DNA from: Okeania sp. SIO2B3
GTDB taxonomy: Bacteria > Cyanobacteriota > Cyanobacteriia > Cyanobacteriales > Microcoleaceae
Direction of reading: 5' to 3'
Length of the DNA: 45,541 bases
NCBI RefSeq assembly: GCF_010672525.1
Contig: NZ_JAAHGH010000056.1
Span: 1 to 45,541, forward strand
In this document: positions 36,453-45,313 of the stretch, piece by piece
Layout of the letters: every line of letters begins with the position of its first letter
Position numbering within the stretch: position 1 is the stretch's first letter
Made by a program: the position numbers and the translations under genes
The notes under the pieces: model-generated
The model's input: only the letters and a program-made list of their open reading frames with translations
The model's database searches: none
Told to the model about the DNA's origin: nothing

Positions 36453-36487
36453 ATTATTAATTATCAATTATCAATTATTAATTGTAT

Positions 36488-36970
36488 CTATTGCTCTTCA
36501 CAAGCTCCTATACTAACCCAACTACTAGAACCATCGGCCCAATGTTCTTTTTTCCATATAGGAGCTGTATGTTTCAAAGTATCAATGCCATAACGGCAAG
36601 CTTCAAAAGCTTCTGAACGGTGTGGACAACCAATGGCCACTAACACACTTATTTCACCAATTTTTAAACGTCCCACTCGATGATGAATGACCACGGTCTC
36701 GACTTCTGGCCATTGACTACGAATTTCTGTAGAGATTTGCTCAAAAACTTTTATGGCCATAGGTTGATAGGCTTGATATTCTAAGGACACTACAGATTTA
36801 CCGTCTGTTTGATTGCGAACCATTCCACTCATTACTACTACAGCACCATTGGCAGGATTATCGGCTAATGTGTAGATTTCAGCAATAGACAAAGGAGCTA
36901 TGGTAATAGCAAAATGATTTTGTTCTGGTTTTAGTTTGGTAGATAAAGGTACTTTTAAACTAGAATTCAT
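36488..36970 (-). CDS. moaE: MoaE, molybdopterin synthase large subunit
   Basis: This 160-aa protein is the catalytic subunit that inserts sulphur, delivered by MoaD thiocarboxylate, into precursor Z in molybdenum cofactor synthesis. Diagnostic segments are GAVVVMSGMVRN, SLEYQAYQPMA, VVIHHRVGRLKIGEISVLVA, CPHRSEAFEACRYGID and IWKKEHWADGSSSWV with the active-site Lys. An N-terminal extension of about 20 residues precedes the fold. No moaD is adjacent; the neighbours are repeats and pyrB. Confidence 0.93.
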   Translation of the reverse strand: MNSSLKVPLSTKLKPEQNHFAITIAPLSIAEIYTLADNPANGAVVVMSGMVRNQTDGKSVVSLEYQAYQPMAIKVFEQISTEIRSQWPEVETVVIHHRVGRLKIGEISVLVAIGCPHRSEAFEACRYGIDTLKHTAPIWKKEHWADGSSSWVSIGACEEQ

Positions 36971-37484
36971 AGTATTATTAATAATTGGTTTCCACTCATG
37001 TTAAAGATTATATCGAACGTAGCAAAGTTTATATATTTTTAGGGAAAATCAGGAGTTATTTACTGCTTCATTTTTTATTTTTTTATATATTTTTGCTTGG
37101 TTTAAATAAAGTAGTTGGATTGAAAATTATTTAAGTATAATTGTTTATATTCAGCAGTCTATATTGGTATTTATCAACTGAAGTATAACTCAAAATATCT
37201 ATAAAATGTCTGTCTACAGAAAGAAAATATTATTGCTATTATATTATGGCATTTTTTAGAGAACAGTACACATTTATTTCTCCTTTTTATGTTACTTTTT
37301 CCTTATTCTCTAAAATCTGTAATTTTTTACAGAAAAATTCTGGTCTAAAGCCCCTTTTAAGGGGATAAAAAAATAGAATATTCCTTATGTCAAACCTCCT
37401 TATTGTAGAGATACTGATGAATGATGACTGATAACTGATGACTGATAACTGAAATGACCTCACTAATATCATACTTAACTATGT
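36971..37484. other. AT-rich intergenic region between pyrB and moaE
   Basis: Mostly AT-rich with no gene. CCCCTTTTAAGGGG near 37350 is the palindromic core of a dispersed repeat also at about 18666 and 38660. A TGATAACTGATGAC-type heptamer array occupies about 37424-37451. No terminator with a T-run could be identified. Confidence 0.45.
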
Positions 37485-38480
37485 TCAAGATTCTGTTTTG
37501 CTTCCACCTAAAAGATATAGTAAAGCCATTCGTACAGCAATACCACTGGTGACTTGTTGAGAAATTAAACTTAATTGAGGGTCATCCATTAAGTCAGAAC
37601 TAATTTCTACTCCTCGGTTAACAGGTCCAGGGTGCAATAATTTGACTCCTGGTTGACAAAGTTTGAGGCGATCGCGTGTAATACCAAATAATTGATGATA
37701 TTCTCGTAAACTAGGCAATAAAGATTCGCTCATTCTTTCTTTTTGGAGGCGTAGGGTCATTACAAAGTCAGCTTTTTCTAGAGCTGGTTTAATATCCCAA
37801 TGTACAAATAGTTTACTCGGTCTATTTTTGCCAAATTCGGCGAAATATTTAGGTAGTAAAGTAGGTGTTCCAGCTAAATGTACTTCAGCACCGGAAGCCG
37901 TCAAACTCCAAATATTAGACCGTGCTACTCTAGAGTGGAGGATATCTCCCACAATAGCAATTTTTTTTCCTTCTAAAAGTTCTATTCTAGGTTGAGTTGA
38001 GTCTAACAACATACAGATAGTAAATAGGTCAAGTAAAGCTTGAGAAGGATGTTCATGTTGACCATCTCCAGCATTCAGAATTCGTACTCCATAACCCTTG
38101 CGATCCATTTCCGAAGCGATCGCTGCGGGAACTCCTGCATCACGATGTCGAATGACCATCATATCTGTGCCCATTGCTAGATAGGTCATTGCTGTATCCA
38201 GGATAGTTTCTCCTTTGCTCAAAGAGGAAGTACCAGGGGCAAAATTTAGAGTATCCGCTGACAAACGTTTCGCAGCTAGTTCAAAACTATTGCGGGTGCG
38301 TGTAGAAGGTTCAAAGAATAAGTTTGCTACTACTAGACCTTGTAATGCAGGTACTTTTTTCATCCGGCGACCTAAAACTTCTTGAAAACTAGCTGCTGTT
38401 TGTAGTACAATATTGTATTCATTGGGTGTAAATTCTGCTAGAGATAAAATGTGACGACGAGTCCAGAGGTTTGTAGACAT
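37485..38480 (-). CDS. pyrB: PyrB, aspartate carbamoyltransferase catalytic subunit
   Basis: This 331-aa enzyme condenses carbamoyl phosphate with aspartate to carbamoyl-aspartate, the first committed step of pyrimidine synthesis. The carbamoyl-phosphate motif [12 protein letters not shown] is near residues 57-68, followed by HPSQALLDL and the aspartate-binding and closing motif [11 protein letters not shown]. The length is that of a full catalytic chain. No regulatory pyrI is adjacent, as is usual outside enterobacteria. It stands alone on the minus strand, divergent from the AAA-like/WD40 gene. No clear Shine-Dalgarno sequence precedes the ATG. Confidence 0.95.
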   Translation of the reverse strand: MSTNLWTRRHILSLAEFTPNEYNIVLQTAASFQEVLGRRMKKVPALQGLVVANLFFEPSTRTRNSFELAAKRLSADTLNFAPGTSSLSKGETILDTAMTYLAMGTDMMVIRHRDAGVPAAIASEMDRKGYGVRILNAGDGQHEHPSQALLDLFTICMLLDSTQPRIELLEGKKIAIVGDILHSRVARSNIWSLTASGAEVHLAGTPTLLPKYFAEFGKNRPSKLFVHWDIKPALEKADFVMTLRLQKERMSESLLPSLREYHQLFGITRDRLKLCQPGVKLLHPGPVNRGVEISSDLMDDPQLSLISQQVTSGIAVRMALLYLLGGSKTES

Positions 38481-38572
38481 TTTCGATTCAACTTTTGTGA
38501 GATGATTATCAGTTAATTAATTGGTTTCGATTAATATTATAGGGGTTATAGAGATAGTTTTATTCATTAATT

Positions 38573-38720
38573 TATAATTGATAATGGATAATTAATAATT
38601 ACCTCTGCTTAAAACCTTTTTTGATTGAATATCAGGAAATATTATTTATTTTTTTATCTCCTTAAAAGAGGGAGATTTTAAACCAGAACTATTTAATTAT
38701 TAATTATTAATGATTAGGCA
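38573..38720 (+). repeat. Intact ~150-bp dispersed repeat
   Basis: It runs from ATAATGGATAATTA and ATTACCTCTGCTTAAAACC through AGGAAATATTATTTATTT and CCTTAAAAGAGGGAG to TTTAAACCAGAACTATTTAA. The copy at 18412-18720 is the same sequence split by a 171-bp mini-element. Confidence 0.7.
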
Positions 38721-38758
38721 AAAAAATCTGACAAAAAAAATAATAAAAAAGTAGTTTT

Positions 38759-38802
38759 TACCGAATAATTAAGGTTTTAAGCCTCTCCTTTCAAGGAGAA
38801 AC
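38759..38802 (+). repeat. TACCGAATAATTAAGG repeat, copy 3
   Basis: TACCGAATAATTAAGG then GCCTCTCCTTTCAAGGAGAAAC with CTCCTT/AAGGAG pairing. It lies 15 bases before the MITE at 38818. Confidence 0.65.
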
Positions 38803-38817
38803 AAGAAAAAAATTTCC

Positions 38818-39144
38818 GTAAGCATTCAGCCGTCAGCTATCAGCACTTTAGCTATTACTTTTAGTTTTAGATAAAAGCTTTGCTAATTGAGGTAGAATTG
38901 ATATTTACTACCAAAGTCTGCTTTAAAGTCTATATTCATTTAAACCCTCTTATGAAAGCTAAAAGCTGACAGCTAATAGCTTGTCAGCTATCAGCAACAA
39001 GACTCTCTTATACAGGATAGTGTTTAAATTAATATAGACTTTAAGGGCAAGGGAACCAACTTTTGTAGTAATAGAATTAATAAAGCTTTTATCTAAAATT
39101 AAAGGTAATAGCTGATGGCTGATAGCTGACGGCTGAATGCTTAC
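38818..39144. mobile_element. 327-bp MITE with GTAAGCATTCAGCCGTCAGC termini
   Basis: Left terminus GTAAGCATTCAGCCGTCAGC (38818-38837) and right terminus GCTGACGGCTGAATGCTTAC are exact inverse complements, with further imperfect pairing (TATCAGC/GCTGATA). The interior shares AGGATAGTGTTTAAATTAA and TTTGTAGTAA with the shorter copy at 28298-28528. It has no coding capacity. No clear target duplication is seen. Confidence 0.7.
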
Positions 39145-39203
39145 ATTATTAATTATTAATTATTGAAGGAGCGTAGCGGCAGCTATATCGCCTAATTTTT
39201 TTT

Positions 39204-42200
39204 ATGAATAATTACCAATATCATTTAGGTGGCTGTTTACCCAATGATGCTCCTAGTTATGTTAAACGAAAAGCTGACGAAGAGCTTTATCAAGCAATTA
39301 AAGCAGGTGAGTTTTGTTTTGTACTGAACTCCCGACAAATGGGTAAATCAAGTTTGCGAGTTAGAACAATTCAAAGATTACAAGCAGAAGGTATTCTTTG
39401 TGCTAGCATAGATTTGACAGGAATTGGTACTTTTGAAATTACTAATGAACAATGGTATGCCGGAATAATTGATAGTATTGTTAGTAGTTTAGAGCTAAAT
39501 AATATTTTTAATCTCGATCGTTGGTGGGAAACTCATAATCAATTCTCTCATACCAACAAATTTGATAAGTTTATCGATAATTTCCTCTTAAATAAAGTTT
39601 CCCAAAAAATAGTAATTTTTGTTGATGAAGTTGATAGCATATTAAATTTACCTTTTAGTGCTGACGATTTTTTTGCTGTTATTAGAAATTTCAATAATAG
39701 ACGAGCAAATCAACCAAAATATGAACGGATAACATTTGTAATGATGGGAGTTGCCACCCCTTCAGATTTAATTAGGGATAAACAACGTACTCCTTTTAAT
39801 ATTGGTCGAGCAATTGAACTAACAGGTTTTCAAATAAATGAAATTCAACCATTAACTTTAGGCTTAATAGGAAAAGTTAATGATTCTGAGGCAGTAATAT
39901 CAGCAGTTTTGGATTGGACCGGAGGACAACCATTTTTAACTCAAAAAGTTTGTCGGTTAATTCAGTTTTATTCATCTCAATCTTCACTAGAAAGAAAAGA
40001 TATAGAGTTAATTGAAAATAATTATCAAGGATTAAATACAGACACAAAAAATACTGGAACATCTTTGAATAAGATAGTAGAAAAAAACATAAATTATTCT
40101 GAGACTGCTTTTGTAGAAAATTTAGTCAGACAAAAAATAATTGAAAATTGGCAATCAATTGATGAACCACAACATTTAAGAACAATTAGCGATCGCCTCC
40201 TGAAAAACAAACAAATAGCTAATAGATTATTAGGACTTTATCAACAAATTTTAAATAAGGGAGAAATTGATACTGATTCCAGTGTCGAACAAACCCAATT
40301 ATGCTTATCAGGATTAGTAGTAAAAAGAGGTAATAAATTAAGAGTTTATAATCGCATCTATCAAGAAGTATTTAACTTAGAATGGATAGAAAAAGAACTT
40401 GAAAAATTACGCCCCTATTCCGAAGCAATCACAGCTTGGTTGACTTCTAATTATCAAGATAAATCTCGATTATTAAGAGGTCAAGCATTACAAGATGCTC
40501 AACTATGGGCAACAAATAAAAGTTTAAGTAACAAAGACTATAAATTCTTAACTGCTAGCCAAGAAAATGAACTTAAAGAAGAAAAACAACGTTCCCAGTT
40601 AGAAATAAATAAAGTTTTGCGTCAACGACTAAGAATAGCTATTTTTAGTAGTATTGCCATGGCTATTCTTGTTATTTTAACAGGTATATTTTTAATTAAA
40701 TCACTAATTAGTGAGAGAAAAATTCAACTAGACTTACTTAGTATTTCCTCAGAAACATTATTTGAATCAGACCGTGGTTTAGATGCTTTAATAGCAGAAA
40801 TAAAAGCCGGAAAAAAACTCCAAAAATCATGGGGTGTTGGTGCAGATACTAGAATGCGAGTAATAATGGCTTTGCATCAAGGAATTTACTTATCAAAAGA
40901 GCGTAACCGTCTTCATGGACATGAAAGCACAGTAATTAGTGTCACTTTTGACCCTACTGGTACACTCATTGCCTCTGCTAGTGACGATAACACAGTCAGA
41001 CTATGGAATACTCAAGGAAAATTATTGCAAACATTTACAGACCATGATGCCGAAGTTCGTAGTATTAGCTTCCATCCTCATAAACCATTACTTGCTTCTG
41101 CTAGCCATGATCGAACAATTAAACTGTGGAATTTTGAGGGTAAACTACTACAAACTCTGGTCGGACATCAACACAAAGTCAGAGATATCAGCTTTAGTCC
41201 AGATGGTAAAAAATTAGCATCAGCAAGTGCAGACGGTAGTGTAATTGTTTGGAGTGAAGATGGTCAAAGACTACAAACTCTAGACGGACATCGTGGTTGG
41301 GTTGAAAGTGTCAGTTTTAGTCCTGATGGTCAACTATTAGCTTCTGGTGGAACCGACAAAACTATCAAACTTTGGCATCTAGAAACTGGCAAGTTACTTC
41401 AAACCCTAAAAAACAATAACGCTTCAGTTAAAAGCCTCAATTTCAGTTCAGATGGGCAACTATTAGCATCTACAAGTGGCAAAGCGATCGCTCTGTGGAG
41501 TCGTCAAAACAAAAAATTTGAACTACTCAACATCATAGAAGGAGATAATGGTCTAATTCAGACTATCAGTTTTAGTCCTGACGATCAAACTATTGCCTCT
41601 GCTGGTTATGACAATACTGTTAAACTTTGGAGTCTAGATGGCAAGTTGCTACGGGTTTTTAAGGGACACAATGCTCCCGTTTATGGTGTCAGTTTCAGCC
41701 CTACTGAAAACATCCTTGCCTCAACTGGTGCTGACGAAGCAGTGATTTTATGGAACTTTGACAATAGGTTGAAGCCATTAATAGAGCATAATTCTCCGGT
41801 CTACAAAATTGAGTTTAGCAAAGACGGCAAAAAGCTTTATTCAGCGAGTAAAGATCGAAATATCAAAATTTGGCAAACTGAAAACGGCAAATTATTGGGC
41901 ACTCAAAAGGGAAAGTTGCTAAAATTGTCAGCTTTGAGTTCGGATGGCAAAATGAGAGCCATTGCTAATTACAACACAGTAAAAATTCTTAGCAATGAAG
42001 GAGAATTACTTTTGACTATAGAAGCTCACGGTTCAGAAATTCGAGAAATTAAGTTTAGCCCCGATCAAAAAAAAATAGCTACTGCTAGTAGTGATGGCAC
42101 TGTCAAAACTTGGCTAACAAATGGAAAACCTCTACATACTTTCATACACACAGGGCAAGTCAATAGTATTGACTTCAGTCCAGATGGTCAGATATTGGTT

Positions 42201-42464
42201 TCTGGTAGTACAGATGGGATATTGAGAATTTGGCATTTTGAAGGTACTTTGCTCAAAAGTTTGAATACTCATCAGGTTAATGTTTTGAGTGTGAGTTTTA
42301 GTCCGGACGGTCAAATGTTAGCTTCTGCTGCTGCTGATGGCAAGATTATTTTATGGAATTTGAATCTGGATAATTTGTTGATAGAAGCTTGTCAACAGGT
42401 ATATGATTATTTGCAAACTAATCCTAATGTCAGTGAGAGCGATCGACTTATCTGTGATTATTGA
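39204..42464 (+). CDS. AAA-like NTPase domain, membrane helix and 12 WD40 repeats
   Basis: This 1086-aa protein has an N-terminal AAA-like (AAA_35/iSTAND-type) domain with the P-loop-like [14 protein letters not shown] (GKSS at 47-50) and Walker [13 protein letters not shown] (about 136-146). A charged linker leads to one membrane helix (about 479-500, [20 protein letters not shown]). From about 570 to 1050 come twelve WD40 units with the usual [21 protein letters not shown] pattern; the ninth is the most degenerate. The C terminus ([20 protein letters not shown]) is the common tail of cyanobacterial WD40 proteins. Such proteins are thought to sense a ligand with the propeller and signal through the NTPase. 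No adjacent effector gene is on the same strand, so its pathway is unknown. Confidence 0.9.
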   Translation: MNNYQYHLGGCLPNDAPSYVKRKADEELYQAIKAGEFCFVLNSRQMGKSSLRVRTIQRLQAEGILCASIDLTGIGTFEITNEQWYAGIIDSIVSSLELNNIFNLDRWWETHNQFSHTNKFDKFIDNFLLNKVSQKIVIFVDEVDSILNLPFSADDFFAVIRNFNNRRANQPKYERITFVMMGVATPSDLIRDKQRTPFNIGRAIELTGFQINEIQPLTLGLIGKVNDSEAVISAVLDWTGGQPFLTQKVCRLIQFYSSQSSLERKDIELIENNYQGLNTDTKNTGTSLNKIVEKNINYSETAFVENLVRQKIIENWQSIDEPQHLRTISDRLLKNKQIANRLLGLYQQILNKGEIDTDSSVEQTQLCLSGLVVKRGNKLRVYNRIYQEVFNLEWIEKELEKLRPYSEAITAWLTSNYQDKSRLLRGQALQDAQLWATNKSLSNKDYKFLTASQENELKEEKQRSQLEINKVLRQRLRIAIFSSIAMAILVILTGIFLIKSLISERKIQLDLLSISSETLFESDRGLDALIAEIKAGKKLQKSWGVGADTRMRVIMALHQGIYLSKERNRLHGHESTVISVTFDPTGTLIASASDDNTVRLWNTQGKLLQTFTDHDAEVRSISFHPHKPLLASASHDRTIKLWNFEGKLLQTLVGHQHKVRDISFSPDGKKLASASADGSVIVWSEDGQRLQTLDGHRGWVESVSFSPDGQLLASGGTDKTIKLWHLETGKLLQTLKNNNASVKSLNFSSDGQLLASTSGKAIALWSRQNKKFELLNIIEGDNGLIQTISFSPDDQTIASAGYDNTVKLWSLDGKLLRVFKGHNAPVYGVSFSPTENILASTGADEAVILWNFDNRLKPLIEHNSPVYKIEFSKDGKKLYSASKDRNIKIWQTENGKLLGTQKGKLLKLSALSSDGKMRAIANYNTVKILSNEGELLLTIEAHGSEIREIKFSPDQKKIATASSDGTVKTWLTNGKPLHTFIHTGQVNSIDFSPDGQILVSGSTDGILRIWHFEGTLLKSLNTHQVNVLSVSFSPDGQMLASAAADGKIILWNLNLDNLLIEACQQVYDYLQTNPNVSESDRLICDY

Positions 42465-42947
42465 AGAAGGCTAAGTCCTGATGTGGTAAGTAATGTGTCG
42501 TAAGTAATGTGTCGTAAGTAATATGTCGTAAGTAATGTGTCGTAAGTAATGTGTCGTAAGTAATATATCGTAAGTAATATATCGTAAGTAATGTGTCGTA
42601 AGTAATATATCGTAAGTAATATATCGTAAGTAATGTGTCGTAAGTAATATGTTGTAGGTAAAAAAAAATAGTGCTCTTGCATCTGTTGCCTGGAATACTT
42701 GTCTACTACTTTTGCAGTATATGAAGAAGAAGTCGGGACTCAGGAGTTAGTAGCTAGATACAGTTCTTTATTCATAACTATTCCATAAATTTTGCTATTT
42801 GAGCGCGTTCCCAATACTAATTACTTGCGTTCACAAATATACTAAGTAAATATCACCACCTCTTCAAGATCCGAATCACACTAAAAGTCCGAAAAATTAC
42901 TGATAGTAAGAATATGTTGAGGAATAAACAAATAACTCAACTATGTA
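42465..42947. other. Intergenic region with a 14-bp tandem array
   Basis: The array at 42486-42660 dominates. The rest (42661-42947) is AT-rich and must hold the promoter of the PEP-CTERM gene, but no boxes are convincing. An apparent minus-strand ORF over the array is an artefact of the repeat. Confidence 0.5.
42486..42660 (+). repeat. Tandem array of 12.5 copies of a 14-bp unit
   Basis: Unit GTAAGTAATRTRTC (R = A or G). Twelve full copies run from 42486 to 42653, with a partial GTAGGTA at the end. Only three positions vary. The array starts 21 nt after the WD40 gene stop. Confidence 0.92.
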
Positions 42948-42983
42948 ATGTCAACATCTTACTTTTTCAGGGTTAATCTAGCT

Positions 42984-44039
42984 ATGACTATTTCACAATT
43001 CATCAAAAAACTTTCAACGACCTTTGCTGGAACAGCTTTCGTTGCTCTCAGTGGCATCACAGCAGCTCAGGCAATTTCTATAACTCCTACCAGTAATGGC
43101 AATGATTTAGTTAATGAAATCCTAGGCAGTGGGATTACCATTGCACCAGATTCTATCAACTATATAGGTACAGGAGGTGCTTCAGGAATTTTCACCGATG
43201 GATTATTATCTGGTATTGGCATCGATAGCGGTATTATTCTGACTACAGGTACAGCTACCGATGCTAAAGGTCCTAATAATTCAGATAAGAAAACTACCGA
43301 CAATAAATTGTCTGGAGATTCAGATTTGGATGGGTTGATTCCTGAAGAACAAACAACTTTTGATGCAACCATTCTGGAATTTGACTTTGAAAGTGAAGGA
43401 GGAGACCTTTACTTCAATTATGTATTTGCTTCTGAAGAATATGTAGAATGGACAAACTCTAAATTCAATGATGTCTTCGGTTTCTTCCTAAATGGAACCA
43501 ATATTGCTCTAATTCCTGGTACATCTACTCCAGTTGCCATTAATACAGTTAATGGGGGTAAGCCACTAGGAACTGATGCTAGTAACCCAGAATTTTTCAA
43601 TAACAATGACCCTAGTGAGGGTGGACCATTTTTTGATATAGAATATGATGGCTTCACTAATCTATTTACTGCACAAGCACTAGGACTTAGTGCTGGAACT
43701 CATCATATTAGGTTAGCGATCGCTGATGCTGGTGATGCTTTTCTTGATTCTGCTGTATTTATCCAGGCAAATAGTTTTTCAGATATGCCTACAAATACGC
43801 CTACAGATACCCCTACAGGTATACTTAAAGATATGCCTACAGATACCCCTACAGGTATACTTAAAGATATGCCTACAGATACCCCTACAGGTATACTTAA
43901 AGATATGCCTAAAGATATGCCTACAGGTATTCTTGGTTCTCAATCACCTGAAGATGTTCCTGAACCTTCTGTATTAATTGGGTTGTTCATAGTTGGTTTT
44001 GCTGGTTCCTTGCTCAAGAGAAAAATCAACAAAGTTTAA
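42984..44039 (+). CDS. Exported choice-of-anchor L protein with PEP-CTERM sorting signal
   Basis: This protein of about 351 aa has a signal peptide (MTISQFIKKLSTTFAGTAFV and the AQA cleavage region). A choice-of-anchor-L-type domain spans most of the chain (NDLVNEILGSGITIAPDSIN, SGIDSGIILTTG-like, FNYVFASEEYVEWTNSKFND, DVFGFFLNG). A repeat spacer of 12-residue units (MPTDTPTGILKD) follows, then the sorting tail VPEPSVLIGLFIVGFAGSLL ending in KRK. PEP-CTERM proteins are processed by an exosortase and usually reach the surface or matrix. I chose the ATG at 42984 because it gives a normal signal peptide; the upstream ATG at 42948 adds 12 residues (MSTSYFFRVNLA). No exosortase gene is in this window. 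Confidence 0.85.
   Translation: MTISQFIKKLSTTFAGTAFVALSGITAAQAISITPTSNGNDLVNEILGSGITIAPDSINYIGTGGASGIFTDGLLSGIGIDSGIILTTGTATDAKGPNNSDKKTTDNKLSGDSDLDGLIPEEQTTFDATILEFDFESEGGDLYFNYVFASEEYVEWTNSKFNDVFGFFLNGTNIALIPGTSTPVAINTVNGGKPLGTDASNPEFFNNNDPSEGGPFFDIEYDGFTNLFTAQALGLSAGTHHIRLAIADAGDAFLDSAVFIQANSFSDMPTNTPTDTPTGILKDMPTDTPTGILKDMPTDTPTGILKDMPKDMPTGILGSQSPEDVPEPSVLIGLFIVGFAGSLLKRKINKV
43785..43934 (+). repeat. 36-nt coding tandem repeat in the PEP-CTERM protein
   Basis: Units of ATG CCT ACA GAT ACC CCT ... encode MPTDTPTGILKD. Exact copies start at 43833 and 43869; flanking copies at 43785 and 43905 are variants. The identity at DNA level suggests recent expansion that keeps the frame. Confidence 0.85.
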
Positions 44040-44185
44040 GATTGTATTAAATCCGTTTAATTAGGTATCAAAACATTCCCATCTTCACCATTTCCAAATT
44101 TTTATAACTGCTTTCCTTCCTGTACGTCGCCAATTTGATGGCTCCCCTACCTAACTCCTAACTCCTGACTCCTGAGGACTGACTC

Positions 44186-45031
44186 CTACCTTTCAACTGC
44201 ACTAGGAGTAAACCGAACTTCTATTCGACGCCGACTCTGGTTTGGATTACGATTTACCCCCGCAAAATCTCCACCAGGATTATATAATTGTGCAGCAGAA
44301 TAAGCTCGAAATTTTAATCCCAATTTTTTCAAACGAGGATTTTTTTGAAGTTCTTGTACAACAGATAAAGCACGCATCAAACCTAAATCTGCATTTGAAC
44401 CTGGTGTCAGACTATTAACAGATTCATTACCCTTAGCAACTTGTTCTAACTGAGTATCTAAATTACTTCCACTTCTCTGATTTACCTGACCATCAGTATG
44501 ACCTATTACTTCAACAACATAACCTTTATATTCCTTAGCAAAATCCTCTATTTGTTTGATTAAATCTCCCTCAATAAAACTTCTTAAATCTCCCGATATT
44601 TCCGCACTTCCTGATTCAAATCTTCGAGACTGAGAATCTCTAATTACAATCACAGGTGGAGACTTCAATTTTTCAATTTCTGTTTCTAGTTGTGTAACTC
44701 TATTTGACTTTTGCTCTAGTTCATTTTCAGATGTAGTTACTAATCCTTGTAATTTTGTTAATTGATTTTGTAAATTACCAATTTGTCCTTGTAATCCTGT
44801 TACTTCACCAGTCTTTTGTTGAATTTGATTTTGTAAATTAGTAATTTCTTGTTGTAGTTGTAGGGCACGATTTTCGTTAGCATCAGAAATTGTCTCTATA
44901 AACAGAGATTTAATAATAGCTAATAGCAATAATAAACTTAATATCATAAAAGAGTTAGACATTAAGTCTGTAAACGCTGGCCAAACTTCCAGGTCTCGAT
45001 TATCTTCAACAAGTCGTGAACGATGACGCAT
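44186..45031 (-). CDS. MotB/ZorB-like stator protein with OmpA domain
   Basis: This 281-aa protein has a short cytosolic start, one membrane helix with a MotB-type ion-binding Asp (D22 in WPAFTDLMSNSFMILS), a heptad-rich coiled coil (about 50-125, LQNQIQQKTGEVTGLQGQIG) and a C-terminal OmpA-like peptidoglycan-binding domain (VVEVIGHTDGQ through NRNPNQSRRRIEVRF). It is the B component of a proton- or sodium-driven motor of the MotAB/ZorAB class. The preceding gene on the same strand, truncated at the window edge, is a likely A component. ZorAB proteins power the Zorya phage defence systems, so this pair may be a Zorya or related anchor, but no ZorC/D/E homologue is visible here. Confidence 0.82.
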   Translation of the reverse strand: MRHRSRLVEDNRDLEVWPAFTDLMSNSFMILSLLLLLAIIKSLFIETISDANENRALQLQQEITNLQNQIQQKTGEVTGLQGQIGNLQNQLTKLQGLVTTSENELEQKSNRVTQLETEIEKLKSPPVIVIRDSQSRRFESGSAEISGDLRSFIEGDLIKQIEDFAKEYKGYVVEVIGHTDGQVNQRSGSNLDTQLEQVAKGNESVNSLTPGSNADLGLMRALSVVQELQKNPRLKKLGLKFRAYSAAQLYNPGGDFAGVNRNPNQSRRRIEVRFTPSAVER

Positions 45032-45313
45032 AATTATTTTAATTCCTAAAAAGAGGGATTCATTAATGGATAATGGATAATTACCTCTCCCTTTCTATCC
45101 ATTACCCACATATTTCCTAACATAAAACTTGACAAAAGAAGGAAGTTATGTATTCACTATAAAATGGATATTTCCTAAGAGTAAATGTATTTAATTAGAG
45201 GCTTTTCCGTTTGCTTTCCTAGGTCATGCTGCGCAAACAGCTAGAGGTACTGTTAACGCAGTTCCTCCGGAGGAGGCTAACTGATAACTGATAACTGATA
45301 ACTGAAATGACAC
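45032..45313. repeat. Short intergenic region with shared repeats
   Basis: 45099-45152 matches 22079-22135 (ATTACCCACATATTTC, TAACATAAAACTTGACAAAA). Further on, CAGTTCCTCCGGAGGAGG (about 45259) is shared with 28369 in the opposite orientation, and AACTGAT heptamers occupy about 45280-45303. Confidence 0.55.

Larger units (their letters stand above)
35368..36487. repeat. 1.1-kb repeat region with two inserted mini-elements
   Basis: It contains an IS4-like mini-element (35629-35845) inserted into an ACGGTGGG-type repeat, the TACCGAATAATTAAGG repeat (35926-35969), a GGCGAGGAGACCCCGCC hairpin near 35984, and an element with 20-bp inverted ends at 36086-36452. No gene is supported. Confidence 0.65.
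38481..39203. repeat. Divergent intergenic region filled by three repeats
   Basis: An uninterrupted copy of a roughly 150-bp repeat (about 38573-38720) is followed by the TACCGAATAATTAAGG repeat (38759-38802) and the MITE at 38818-39144. The 59 bases before the WD40 gene include GGAGCGTAGCGGCAGCTATA, which recurs in similar form near 36208. No Shine-Dalgarno sequence is evident. Confidence 0.6.

Noticed and set aside
37340-37370. Intrinsic terminator downstream of pyrB
   Set aside because: The CCCCTTTTAAGGGG palindrome belongs to a dispersed repeat and has no T-run on the pyrB strand.
42486-42660. Possible CRISPR array
   Set aside because: The units are contiguous 14-mers without spacers; no cas genes are present.
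42458-42682. 74-codon minus-strand frame reading LRHITYD repeats
   Set aside because: It is created by the 14-bp tandem array, where three units give 14 codons. It also overlaps the end of the WD40 gene.
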